From Streptomyces sp. cg36 (GTDB lineage Bacteria; Actinomycetota; Actinomycetes; Streptomycetales; Streptomycetaceae): a stretch of 64,000 nt of DNA. The stretch is from positions 4,526,001 through 4,590,000 of the forward strand of contig NZ_CP163520.1 of the NCBI RefSeq assembly GCF_041080675.1, given 5' to 3'. Made by a program: the position numbers and the translations under genes. The notes under the pieces were generated by a model. It ran no database searches and had not been told where the DNA came from. It worked only from the letters and a program-made list of their open reading frames with translations. Below, piece after piece: positions 54,139 to 62,864 of the stretch. Within the stretch, counting starts at the first letter, position 1, and each line of letters opens with the position of its first letter.

Positions 54139-56088
54139 ATGGTGGAACACAAGGCATTTGCGGATGCCCCGGCACTGGCCGTTCTGGAACTGCTCGCGCT
54201 CGATTCACCCCCGGGGCACTTTCAGGAGTTGCTCGACCGCGCGCGGCGCGAAAACATGGCTCAGTCGTCGCTGGCCGAACTCGAAAGAGCGACCGGGCTC
54301 GCGCTGAAAATCCAGGCCGCCAGCCACCAGCGCCGCCAGCGGGAGTCGGTCATGGCCGATCTCGTCAACACCGTCCACGACATGACGATTCCCTACGACC
54401 CCGACACCCTGCTCAAGGTCATCACGAGCCGCGCCCGGCGGCTGCTCGGGTTCGACATGGCCTACGTCAGCCTGCGCAGGCCCGGCGGCGACTCGTACGT
54501 GCACAGTTCGGACGGCGACACCACCTCCCTCAACGTGGGCCTGGTGGTCGAGGAGAGCCGGGGGCTCGGCGGGATGGCCCAGGAGAAGGGCGCCCCCCAC
54601 TGGACCTCGGACTACCTCAACGACGACCGCATCCCGCACGCGGAGCAGATGGACGCCATGGTGCGCGCCGAGGGACTGCACGCGATCATGGTGGTGCCGA
54701 TCCGTCAGGGCGGTGAATCCATCGGCGCGTTGTACGGGGCGGACCGCGTGGTGCGGCACTTCACGCCCGACGAGATCAGCTTCATGCGCTATCTGGCGGA
54801 CTTCGCCGCCGTCGCGCTGGAGAAGGCCCGGCTCCTGGACCGCTCCCGCAAGGAGATCGCGGAGCTCGCCTCCGCCGGAGCCCGGGCGGACGGCGCCATC
54901 GCGCGGATGCGCGAGCTCGCCGGAGCCCTGTCGGGCCTGGTCTCCCTGGTGCTCGGCGGCGCCGATCTGTACGAGGTGGCCAAGGCCGCCGCCGATGTGC
55001 TGGACGCCGGTCTGGTGGTCGGCGAGGGGCGCGGGCGCACCCTGGCGTGCGTGGGCGAGGTCGAGGGTTTCGACGAGGCCCGCACCGCCCAGGCCGCCCT
55101 GGAGACCCATGCGGCGGGCGGCCCGGTGGTGATCGGCGACGGCGTCTGGGCCGCACCGGTCGGCGCCGGGGAGGAGCTCGGCGTGGTGCTGCTCTCCCGG
55201 GACCGGCCGCTGGGCGAGGACGAGCTCACCTTCCTGGGCTTCGTCGGGCAGGCGGTGGCGCTGCTGCTGGTGGTCCAGCGCTGCACGGCGGTGGCCGAGG
55301 GGCCGCTGCGGGACGAGTTCTTCGACGGGCTGCTCACCGCCACCGTACCGGCCGCGCCCGGGCAACTGGCCCGCCAGGCACATCAGTTGGGCATCGACGC
55401 GGACCGGCCGCACGTCGTGGTGGTGGCCCGGCCGGCCGACGGCGAGCACGGCAAGGCCCTGGTGTGGTCCTCCTCGTACGCCCACCGCATGTCCGGCCTC
55501 ACCAAGGTGCACGAGGGCGACATCGTGCTGCTGCTGCCCGGCACCGACGCCTCGGCCGTGGCGCGCGCGGTCTTCGCGGAGCTCTCCCCGCTGCTGACCG
55601 ACCCCGTCACCGTCGCCTCGGCGGGCCCCGCGGCCGATCTCGGCTCGGTCGCCCAGGTCCACCAGGAGGCGCTGCGCTGCTTCGACGCCCTCATCGCGCT
55701 GGACGGGGCGGGCAGCGCCGCCTCCATCGACGACCTGGGCTTCCTGGGGATGCTGCTCTCCGACGACCACGACGTGGACGGCTTCGTCGCCTCCGTCATC
55801 GGGCCGGTGCTCGACCACGACGCCGAGCGCATGACGAGCCTGGTGCCGACCATGGAGGCGTACTTCGCCTCCGGCAACAGCCCCACCCGCGCGGCGGGCG
55901 GGCTGCACGTCCACGCCAACACGGTGGCCCGCCGGCTGGAGCGGATCACCGAACTGCTCGGCCCCGGCTGGCAGCAGCCCGAGCGCGCCACCGAGGCGCA
56001 GCTCGCGCTGCGCCTGCTGCGCGCCCGGGACGTCCTGCGCCGCCAGCGGGAGGCCGCGCTGGGGGCTCAGGAGACCTTGGGGAAGTAA
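54139..56088 (+). CDS. GAF-PucR family transcriptional regulator
   Basis: A 649-residue regulator: N-terminal helical part, a GAF domain at about 70-235 (FDMAYVSLRRPGGDSYVHSS; GALYGADRVVRHFTPDEISF), a second sensory region, a CdaR GGDEF-like segment (about 400-540) and a C-terminal PucR helix-turn-helix (AAGGLHVHANTVARRLERIT). It is the complete paralogue of the GAF protein at 39573. I prefer the ATG at 54139 with GGGGGGCGG upstream over the ATG at 54124. Its 3' end overlaps the end of the convergent transposase-like gene by 22 bp. Confidence 0.88.
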   Translation: MVEHKAFADAPALAVLELLALDSPPGHFQELLDRARRENMAQSSLAELERATGLALKIQAASHQRRQRESVMADLVNTVHDMTIPYDPDTLLKVITSRARRLLGFDMAYVSLRRPGGDSYVHSSDGDTTSLNVGLVVEESRGLGGMAQEKGAPHWTSDYLNDDRIPHAEQMDAMVRAEGLHAIMVVPIRQGGESIGALYGADRVVRHFTPDEISFMRYLADFAAVALEKARLLDRSRKEIAELASAGARADGAIARMRELAGALSGLVSLVLGGADLYEVAKAAADVLDAGLVVGEGRGRTLACVGEVEGFDEARTAQAALETHAAGGPVVIGDGVWAAPVGAGEELGVVLLSRDRPLGEDELTFLGFVGQAVALLLVVQRCTAVAEGPLRDEFFDGLLTATVPAAPGQLARQAHQLGIDADRPHVVVVARPADGEHGKALVWSSSYAHRMSGLTKVHEGDIVLLLPGTDASAVARAVFAELSPLLTDPVTVASAGPAADLGSVAQVHQEALRCFDALIALDGAGSAASIDDLGFLGMLLSDDHDVDGFVASVIGPVLDHDAERMTSLVPTMEAYFASGNSPTRAAGGLHVHANTVARRLERITELLGPGWQQPERATEAQLALRLLRARDVLRRQREAALGAQETLGK

Positions 56089-57317
56089 CCCTCCGCCTCC
56101 CGGCGCCCGGCCGACAGCACCTCCACCGCGTGCGCCGCGGAGGCCAGCGTCATGTGGCAGTGCCAGCCGCGCATCGAGCGCCCCTCGAAGTCCCGCAGCC
56201 CGGCCCGGTCGCCGTGGTCCGCCAGGTCCTGGCCGACCCGGTCGGCCAGCCGGGTCAGGCCCAGCAGGGTGGCGGCGGGCACGGTGGCCATGTTGGTGAG
56301 CCACAGCTGGTCCGCGGGACCGCGCTGGTCCTCCCACTCGCCGAGCAGCGCCAGCTGGCCGTCGCGCCCGGCCGGGGCGCCCGGCAGGCCCACCCGCACC
56401 TTCACCGCCGCCGAGTGCCGTACGCCCGAGGGCACCGCCGGGTCGAAGCCGCCCAGCCGCTGGCGGCGGCCCCGCACCGAGTCGAGGATGCGCTGCACGG
56501 GCAGCGGGCCGGTGCCGAACCGGGCCAGCGCGGGCTCGGCCACGGTGAGCCGGGTCGCGCTGGTCACCCGGGCGAGCACCGGCACCCCGGCCGCGCCGAA
56601 CCGCCGCAGCAGCGCCTCCGGGTCGCGCACCGGGAGGTCGAGCACCACGGGCAGCCGGGGCGCGCCCGGCAGGGCCGCGAACTCCAGGGCCGCGGTGGCC
56701 GCGCACTCCTCCGGGGTCTCCACGTGGTGGCGCGGCAACCTGTCGCCGACGGCTCCGAGCGGGGCGCCCTCCGCCGCGTCCCGCTCGTTGTCCGCCGGTT
56801 CGGGCAGCAGCAGCCGCCAGTTCACCGGGGCGCTCGCCTCCTCGGAGGCGCTCCACACACCGAACGCCTGCTGGCCATGGAACATCTGGTTCCGGTAGAG
56901 GTCGAGGCTGCGGCCCACCCCCACCGAGTGCCGGCCCGACTTGGGGATCGACATCTGCCGCACCACCCAGCCCTGGGGCGTGATCACCTGGCCCAGCCAG
57001 CAGGCCAGCGCCTCGCGCACCGGGCGCCACTCCCAGGTGGAGTTGCAGATGAAGTGGTGCAGCGTCTGCTCCAGGGTCGGGTCGCCCAGGCAGGCCGCCA
57101 CGTTGCGGATCGAGCGCCGCCCCTTGGCGGTCAGCAGGCCCCGCAGATACTGCTCGCCCTTGTGCCGCTGGTCCCTCCTCGGCAGCGAGGCGAACAGCGA
57201 GTTGCTCATGTCCCGGAGCATGAATTCACGCTCGTGTCCGACCGCGGGCGAGACCCATTGCGGTATGGCGGGACGACGATTCCATACAGACCTGATACTG
57301 CCAGCGGGAACGCTCAC
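56067..57317 (-). CDS. IS701-like, transposase-derived protein without a visible DDE triad
   Basis: A 416-residue protein of the IS701/DDE_5 family by overall similarity: PAIPQWVSPAVGHEREFMLR, RRDQRHKGEQYLRGLLTAKG, HHFICNSTWEWRPVREAL and RDFEGRSMRGWHCHMTL. In active relatives the WVVDDTGFPK motif carries the first catalytic aspartate; here it reads WVVRQMSIPK. The usual ERxYQxLK glutamate region reads LADHGDRAGL. No terminal inverted repeats were noticed. It is probably a domesticated, possibly DNA-binding protein. The GTG at 57317 is preceded by AGGGGG. Confidence 0.82.
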   Translation of the reverse strand: MSVPAGSIRSVWNRRPAIPQWVSPAVGHEREFMLRDMSNSLFASLPRRDQRHKGEQYLRGLLTAKGRRSIRNVAACLGDPTLEQTLHHFICNSTWEWRPVREALACWLGQVITPQGWVVRQMSIPKSGRHSVGVGRSLDLYRNQMFHGQQAFGVWSASEEASAPVNWRLLLPEPADNERDAAEGAPLGAVGDRLPRHHVETPEECAATAALEFAALPGAPRLPVVLDLPVRDPEALLRRFGAAGVPVLARVTSATRLTVAEPALARFGTGPLPVQRILDSVRGRRQRLGGFDPAVPSGVRHSAAVKVRVGLPGAPAGRDGQLALLGEWEDQRGPADQLWLTNMATVPAATLLGLTRLADRVGQDLADHGDRAGLRDFEGRSMRGWHCHMTLASAAHAVEVLSAGRREAEGYFPKVS

Positions 57318-57741
57318 AGAAACCCCCTTCAAGCACTGTGTCGGCGGCTCGTTGGAGCCACCTCTTCGAGAATGGCTCGGATTGGGCCCCCGGCGCGAGG
57401 TGCACGGGGCACCCCGTAGCGCCCTCGGGTGGGGGGCTCGCCACTGTCGCCCCTTGGGAACGCGCCTACCTCGGGATCTCTCCGGACAGCAGGGTGCGTT
57501 GGGGTCCGTGTCCGCACCATTGAGGCGATTTCGGGGCCGGTATTGGCTGAAACTCGCCCATTGGCTGGTTGGCAACGCCGGAGACGGAACTCCGTCAAGT
57601 CGGGCCAAGAATCCGCTCGTATTTCCGGGAGTCCTGCAAAGCCGCTTCGGTTTTCCTCCCGCCGTCCGCGAGAGTCGGCGTCCAGCCGCTTTCCGACCCG
57701 CCATGGGGTGAGCGGTGTCACGCCACCTCGGGAGGTATCAG
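57318..57741. promoter_or_regulatory. divergent control region of the phzCDE-aroAC operon
   Basis: This 424-bp gap separates the transposase-derived gene (minus) from phzC (plus). Two direct copies of ATTGGCTG start at 57542 and 57560 (18-bp period), followed by a GTTGGCAAC dyad at about 57568. The region is less GC-rich than its surroundings. It is the expected site for the main phenazine operon promoter and activator binding, but no -35/-10 pair is certain. Confidence 0.5.
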
Positions 57742-58914
57742 GTGAACAGCGTCCACACATTCCTCCGCTCGTTTCCCGCAGTTCAGCAGCCGGACTGGGA
57801 AGGCCACGCGGAACTCGTACGGGTGAGGGAGGAACTCACCGCGCTGCCGCCGCTCGTCGACGGCCGCGACGTGGACGAGCTCCGCGCACGGCTCGCGGAC
57901 GTCGCCGCCGGGCGCGTCCAGATCATCCAGTCCGGCGACTGCGCCGAGGACTGGGCCGAGAACAGCCACGGCGACGTGGCCCGCAAGGTCGGCCTCCTGG
58001 AGATGCTGGCCGGCGTCATGCGGATGACCTCGCACAAGCCCGTCCTGCGCGTCGGCCGCCTGGCCGGCCAGTACGGCAAGCCGCGCTCCAACCCCACCGA
58101 GACGGTCGGCGGCGTCGAACTCCCCGTCTACCGCGGCCACATGGTCAACGCGCCCGAGCCCGACCCGGAGCTGCGCACCCCCGACCCCACCCGGATGCTG
58201 ACCGGCTACCACGCCTCGCGCGGCATCATGGAGCGGCTCGGCTGGCACGGCGAGGGCCGCCGCGCCCCCCACGAGTCGCCGGTGTGGACCAGCCACGAGG
58301 CGCTGCTGCTCGACTACGAGCTGCCGATGGTCCGCCGCCAGGACGACGGGCGGCTGGTGCTCACCTCCACCCACTGGCCCTGGATCGGCGAGCGCACCCG
58401 CCAGGTCGACGGCGCGCACGTCGCGCTGCTCGCCTCGGTCGCCAACCCGGTGGCCTGCAAGGTCGGTCCGGGGATGACCACCGACGACCTGCTGGCGCTC
58501 TGCGAGAAGCTCGACCCCGAGCGCACCCCCGGCCGGCTCACCCTGATCGCCCGGATGGGCGCCGACACCGTCGGCGAGAAGCTCCCCGCCCTGGTGGCGG
58601 CGGTCCGCGCGGCCGGTCACCCGGTGATCTGGCTGACCGACCCGATGCACGGCAACACCGTGGGCGGCCCCGACGGGCTGAAGACGCGGCTGGTGAAGAC
58701 CGTGGTCCGCGAGGTCGTGGAGTTCCACCGCGCGGTGACGGCGGCGGGCGGCACGGCGGGCGGCATCCACCTGGAGACCACCCCGGACGACGTCACCGAG
58801 TGCGTCACCGACCACGACCGGCTGCACGAGGTCGGCGACAAGTACACGAGCTTCTGCGACCCGCGCCTCAACCCGCGCCAGGCGGTCTCCGTCGCCTCGG
58901 CCTGGCTCGGCTGA
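57742..58914 (+). CDS. phzC: class II DAHP synthase (PhzC)
   Basis: A 390-residue class II 3-deoxy-D-arabino-heptulosonate 7-phosphate synthase: IIQSGDCAEDW (metal-ligand Cys), THWPWIGERTRQVDGAHV, NPVACKVGPGM and GIHLETTPDDVTEC. It condenses phosphoenolpyruvate and erythrose 4-phosphate at the entry to the shikimate pathway. It is shorter than the housekeeping class II enzyme, as expected of PhzC. The GTG at 57742 has GGGAGG just before; the frame opens nine codons earlier without a ribosome site. It leads an operon with phzD, phzE, aroA and aroC. Confidence 0.95.
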   Translation: MNSVHTFLRSFPAVQQPDWEGHAELVRVREELTALPPLVDGRDVDELRARLADVAAGRVQIIQSGDCAEDWAENSHGDVARKVGLLEMLAGVMRMTSHKPVLRVGRLAGQYGKPRSNPTETVGGVELPVYRGHMVNAPEPDPELRTPDPTRMLTGYHASRGIMERLGWHGEGRRAPHESPVWTSHEALLLDYELPMVRRQDDGRLVLTSTHWPWIGERTRQVDGAHVALLASVANPVACKVGPGMTTDDLLALCEKLDPERTPGRLTLIARMGADTVGEKLPALVAAVRAAGHPVIWLTDPMHGNTVGGPDGLKTRLVKTVVREVVEFHRAVTAAGGTAGGIHLETTPDDVTECVTDHDRLHEVGDKYTSFCDPRLNPRQAVSVASAWLG

Positions 58915-58971
58915 CCCACCCCCCCACCCGTGTCCGCGGCACCACCGACCCGGCACAGCGAAAGGACGACC

Positions 58972-59631
58972 ATGGCGGGACTGCCCACCATCGACGCGTA
59001 TCCGATGCCCTCCGAGGGCGACCTGCCCGACAACATCGCGACCTGGACGGTGGATCCCGCCCGCGCGGTGCTGCTCGTTCACGACATGCAGCGCTACTTC
59101 CTGCGCCCGCTGCCCGCCGACCAGTCGCCCGGCGGCGACCTGGTCCGCAACACCGTGCTGCTGCGCGACCAGTGCGCGGCGGCCGGGGTGCCGGTGGCGT
59201 ACACCGCGCAGCCGGGCGGCATGAGCGAGCAGGAGCGCGGGCTGCTGAAGGACTTCTGGGGGCCGGGCATGCGGGTCTCCCCGGAGGACCGCCAGGTGGT
59301 CGACGGCCTCGAACCGGGGCCGGACGACTGGGTGTTCACCAAGTGGCGCTACAGCGCCTTCTTCAAGTCGGACCTGCTGGAGCGGATGCGCGCGGCCGGC
59401 CGCGACCAGCTGATCGTCTGCGGCGTGTACGCGCACGTCGGCGTGCTGATGTCGGCGGTGGAGGCGTTCACCAACGACATCCAGCCGTTCCTGGTGGCGG
59501 ACGCGGTGGCGGACTTCTCCGAGCAGTACCACCGCCTCGCCCTCACCTACGCGGCCGAGCGCTGCGCGGTGGTCACCACGGCCAAGTCGGTGCTGGCCGA
59601 GCTCGCGCCCCAGGACGGAGAGCGCCGATGA
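58972..59631 (+). CDS. phzD: PhzD, ADIC hydrolase (isochorismatase family)
   Basis: A 219-residue isochorismatase-fold enzyme starting [20 protein letters not shown], with the catalytic aspartate D38 in [10 protein letters not shown], lysine K124 in [11 protein letters not shown] and the loop [12 protein letters not shown]. It cleaves the enolpyruvyl ether of 2-amino-2-desoxyisochorismate (ADIC) from PhzE to give trans-2,3-dihydro-3-hydroxyanthranilate for PhzF. Its TGA overlaps the phzE ATG (ATGA). Confidence 0.97.
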   Translation: MAGLPTIDAYPMPSEGDLPDNIATWTVDPARAVLLVHDMQRYFLRPLPADQSPGGDLVRNTVLLRDQCAAAGVPVAYTAQPGGMSEQERGLLKDFWGPGMRVSPEDRQVVDGLEPGPDDWVFTKWRYSAFFKSDLLERMRAAGRDQLIVCGVYAHVGVLMSAVEAFTNDIQPFLVADAVADFSEQYHRLALTYAAERCAVVTTAKSVLAELAPQDGERR

Positions 59632-61544
59632 GCGCCGCCGGGGGAGAGCTGCTGGGCCGCGTCCTGGCCGGGGGCCCGGCCGCGTACGCCCTGCTGCACC
59701 GGCCCGAGACGCTCGGCCGCGACGCCCTTGAGGTGCTGCTGGGCGAGGTGTCCTCGGTGGACACGCTCGCCGCGGTCCCGGTGCCCGAGGACGCCTCGCC
59801 CGGCGCGCGGCACGAGGTGCTGGCGGTCGTGCCGTACCGGCAGATATCCGAGCGCGGCTTCGCCAGCACCGACGACGGCGAGCCGCTGATCGTGATGGCC
59901 GTCGCCGAACAGGGCGAACTCCCGCTCGCCGAGGCCCTGGAGCGGCTGCCCGCCGAGCCGGTCACCCTCTCCGGCGGCCACTTCGACGTGGCCGACGAGA
60001 GCTACGCGGAGATCGTGCGGAACGTCATCGACCGCGAGATCGGCAACGGCGAGGGCGCCAACTTCGTCATCAAGCGCTCCTTCGTCGCCGACATCACCGA
60101 CTACACCCCGGCGAGCGCGCTGTCGTTCTTCCGCCGGCTGGTGGAGCGCGAGTCCGGCGCGTACTGGACCTTCCTGGTGCACACCGGCGGGCGCACCTTC
60201 GTGGGCGCCAGCCCCGAGCGGCACGTCAGCCTGCACGGCGGCACCGCCGTGATGAACCCCATCAGCGGCACCTACCGCTACCCGGCGGCGGGCCCGGACC
60301 TGCCCGGGGTGATGGAGTTCCTGGCCGACCGCAAGGAGGCCGACGAGCTCTACATGGTGGTCGACGAAGAGCTCAAGATGATGGCGCGGATCTGCGACGG
60401 CGGCGGGCGCGTGGTCGGCCCCTACCTCAAGGAGATGGGCCGTCTCGCGCACACCGAGTACTTCATCGAGGGCCGCACCACCCACGACGTGCGGGACATC
60501 CTGCGCGACACGATGTTCGCCCCGACCGTCACCGGCAGCCCGCTGGAGAGCGCCTGCAAGGTGATCACGCGGTACGAGCCGGAGGGGCGCGGCTACTACA
60601 GCGGCGTCATGGCGCTGATCGGCCGCGACGAGCTGGGCGGGCGCACCATGGACTCCGCCATCCTCATCCGCACCACCGACATCAGCGCCGAGGGGCGGGT
60701 GAACATCGGGGTCGGCGCGACCCTGGTGCGCCACTCCGACCCGATGAGCGAGGTCGCCGAGACCCGCGCCAAGGCGGCCGGGCTGCTGGCCGCGCTGGAG
60801 TCGGGCGGCCCCGGCGCGTCCGGCACGGGCACGCCCGAGCGGTTCGCCGGGCACGAGCGGGTCCGGGAGGCGCTGGAGCGGCGCAACGACCGCATCGCGG
60901 GCTTCTGGCTGCGCGAGCCGGACGCGCGCTCCTCGCACCTGCCGGAGCTCGCCGGGCGCCGGGTCCTGATCGTGGACGCGGAGGACACCTTCACCTCCAT
61001 GATCGGCCATCAACTAGCCTCCATGGGTCTTGAGGTGACGGTCCGCCGGTTCGACGAGACGTACGACTTCGACGGCCACGACCTGGTCGTGATGGGCCCG
61101 GGTCCGGGCGACCCCCGGGAGACCGGGCACCCGAAGATCGCGCATCTGCGGGCGGCCGTGGCCCAGCTCCTGGACGAGCGGCGGCCGTTCGTCGCCGTCT
61201 GCCTGAGCCACCAGGTGCTCTCCACCCTGCTCGGCCTGCCGCTGGCCCGGCGCGACACCCCCAACCAGGGCGTCCAGAAGGAGATCGACCTCTTCGGCGC
61301 GTACGAGCGGGTCGGCTTCTACAACACGTTCGCGGCCCGCAGCGCCGAGGACAAGCTGACCCACCCCGACCTCGGCGTCGTCGAGATCAGCCGGGACGCG
61401 GACACCGGCGAGGTGCACGCGCTGCGCGGGACCGGCTTCGCCTCGATGCAGTTCCACGCCGAGTCGGTGCTCACCGAGGACGGTGTGCGGATCGTCGCCG
61501 ACGCGCTGACGGGCGTGGTGCGTTCGGGCGCCGCGCTGTCCTGA
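59628..61544 (+). CDS. phzE: PhzE, ADIC synthase
   Basis: A 638-residue fusion of an anthranilate-synthase-like chorismate-binding domain ([31 protein letters not shown]) and a C-terminal class I glutamine amidotransferase with nucleophile C525 in [12 protein letters not shown] and [10 protein letters not shown]. It converts chorismate and glutamine to ADIC without releasing pyruvate. Length and fusion order match PhzE, not TrpEG. It is coupled to phzD by an ATGA overlap and followed by aroA after 21 bp. Confidence 0.97.
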   Translation: MSAAGGELLGRVLAGGPAAYALLHRPETLGRDALEVLLGEVSSVDTLAAVPVPEDASPGARHEVLAVVPYRQISERGFASTDDGEPLIVMAVAEQGELPLAEALERLPAEPVTLSGGHFDVADESYAEIVRNVIDREIGNGEGANFVIKRSFVADITDYTPASALSFFRRLVERESGAYWTFLVHTGGRTFVGASPERHVSLHGGTAVMNPISGTYRYPAAGPDLPGVMEFLADRKEADELYMVVDEELKMMARICDGGGRVVGPYLKEMGRLAHTEYFIEGRTTHDVRDILRDTMFAPTVTGSPLESACKVITRYEPEGRGYYSGVMALIGRDELGGRTMDSAILIRTTDISAEGRVNIGVGATLVRHSDPMSEVAETRAKAAGLLAALESGGPGASGTGTPERFAGHERVREALERRNDRIAGFWLREPDARSSHLPELAGRRVLIVDAEDTFTSMIGHQLASMGLEVTVRRFDETYDFDGHDLVVMGPGPGDPRETGHPKIAHLRAAVAQLLDERRPFVAVCLSHQVLSTLLGLPLARRDTPNQGVQKEIDLFGAYERVGFYNTFAARSAEDKLTHPDLGVVEISRDADTGEVHALRGTGFASMQFHAESVLTEDGVRIVADALTGVVRSGAALS

Positions 61545-61565
61545 CCGACCAGGGAGCAGAGCGAG

Positions 61566-62864
61566 ATGACCACCAGCACGGGGACGGCGGGCCGCGCGCT
61601 CACCGCCCGTATCCCCGGCTCGAAGAGCCTCACCAACCGGGCCCTGCTGCTCGCCGCCGCCGCCGACGGCACCAGCGTGCTGCGCGCCCCGCTGGTCAGC
61701 GACGACACGCTGGCCTTCCGGGCCGCCCTGGACGACCTGGGGGTGGCGGTGGAGACCGGGCCCGACGGCGCCTGGGCGGTCACCGGCGCGGGCCGGGGCC
61801 CGGTCGGCGGGGCCCGCATCTGGTGCGCGGACGCGGGCACGGCGGCCCGCTTCCTGCCGCCGTTCGCGGCGGCCGGAGCGGGCGCGTACGTCTTCGACGG
61901 GTCGGACCAACTGCGCGCCCGCCCGCTGCGCGCGCTCGCGGACGCGCTGGAGCGGCTCGGCGTGTCCGTGCGGGCCACCGGTGCGGGCGGGCTGCCGCTG
62001 CACCTGAGCGCGGACGGCGTCGACGGCGGCGAGCTGGCCGTCGACGGCGGCCTCAGCAGCCAGTTCCTCAGCGGTCTGCTGATGGCGGCGCCGCTGGCGC
62101 GCGGCCCGCTCACGCTGACCGTGCGGGACCTGGTGAGCCGCCCCTACATCGACATGACGCTCGCCCTGATGCGCCGCTTCGGGGCGGACGTCACCGAGGA
62201 GTCCCCGGGCGTCTTCGTGGCCGCGCCCGGCGGGTACACCGCCACCGACCTGCCCGTGGAGCCGGATGCCTCGACCGCCTCGTACGTCTTCGCCGCCGCC
62301 GCCGTCACCGGCGCCACCCTCACCGTGCCCGGCCTGGGCCGCGACAGCCTCCAGGGCGACCTGGGCTTCGTCGAGGTGCTGCGGACTGCCGGGGCCCGGG
62401 TCGAGATCGGCGCGGACGCCACCACGGTCACCGGCACCGGGCGGCTGCGCGGCGGGTTCGAGGTCGACATGGGCCCGATCTCGGACACCTTCATGACGCT
62501 CGCCGCGATCGCCCCGCTGGCCGACGGCCCCATCACCGTCCGGGGCATCGGGCACGCCCGGCTCAAGGAGTCGGACCGGATCGCCGCCGTCGCCGAGAAC
62601 CTCGCCGCGTGCGGGGTGACGGTGGAGACCGGCCCCGACTGGCTCACCGTGCGGCCGGGCCCGGTCCGCCCCGCCACGATCGCCTGCCACCGCGACCACC
62701 GCATCGCCATGGCCTTCTCGGTGCTCGGGCTGCGCGCCCCGGGCCTGGTCCTGGACGACCCGGCGTGCGTGGCCAAGACGTTCCCCGGCTTCCACGCCGA
62801 ACTGGAGAGGCTGTTCCCCACGCAGGGCGGGAGCGGCCGTGCGACCGAAGGAGGAGCACGTTGA
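61566..62864 (+). CDS. aroA: EPSP synthase (AroA), cluster-borne copy
   Basis: A 432-residue 5-enolpyruvylshikimate-3-phosphate synthase: [17 protein letters not shown] at the N-terminus, [14 protein letters not shown] (the NAGTA region), [15 protein letters not shown], and [15 protein letters not shown]. It makes EPSP for chorismate synthase. Placed inside the phzCDE operon, it is a dedicated precursor-supply copy; a housekeeping copy should exist elsewhere. It is followed by aroC with a TTGA overlap. Confidence 0.95.
   Translation: MTTSTGTAGRALTARIPGSKSLTNRALLLAAAADGTSVLRAPLVSDDTLAFRAALDDLGVAVETGPDGAWAVTGAGRGPVGGARIWCADAGTAARFLPPFAAAGAGAYVFDGSDQLRARPLRALADALERLGVSVRATGAGGLPLHLSADGVDGGELAVDGGLSSQFLSGLLMAAPLARGPLTLTVRDLVSRPYIDMTLALMRRFGADVTEESPGVFVAAPGGYTATDLPVEPDASTASYVFAAAAVTGATLTVPGLGRDSLQGDLGFVEVLRTAGARVEIGADATTVTGTGRLRGGFEVDMGPISDTFMTLAAIAPLADGPITVRGIGHARLKESDRIAAVAENLAACGVTVETGPDWLTVRPGPVRPATIACHRDHRIAMAFSVLGLRAPGLVLDDPACVAKTFPGFHAELERLFPTQGGSGRATEGGAR

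Noticed and set aside
56067..57317. Active insertion sequence
   Set aside because: No flanking inverted repeats or target duplication were found and the probable catalytic residues are changed.
59628..61544. Anthranilate synthase TrpEG
   Set aside because: The fused enzyme lies between phzD and shikimate genes with an ATGA overlap to phzD; this is the PhzE context.
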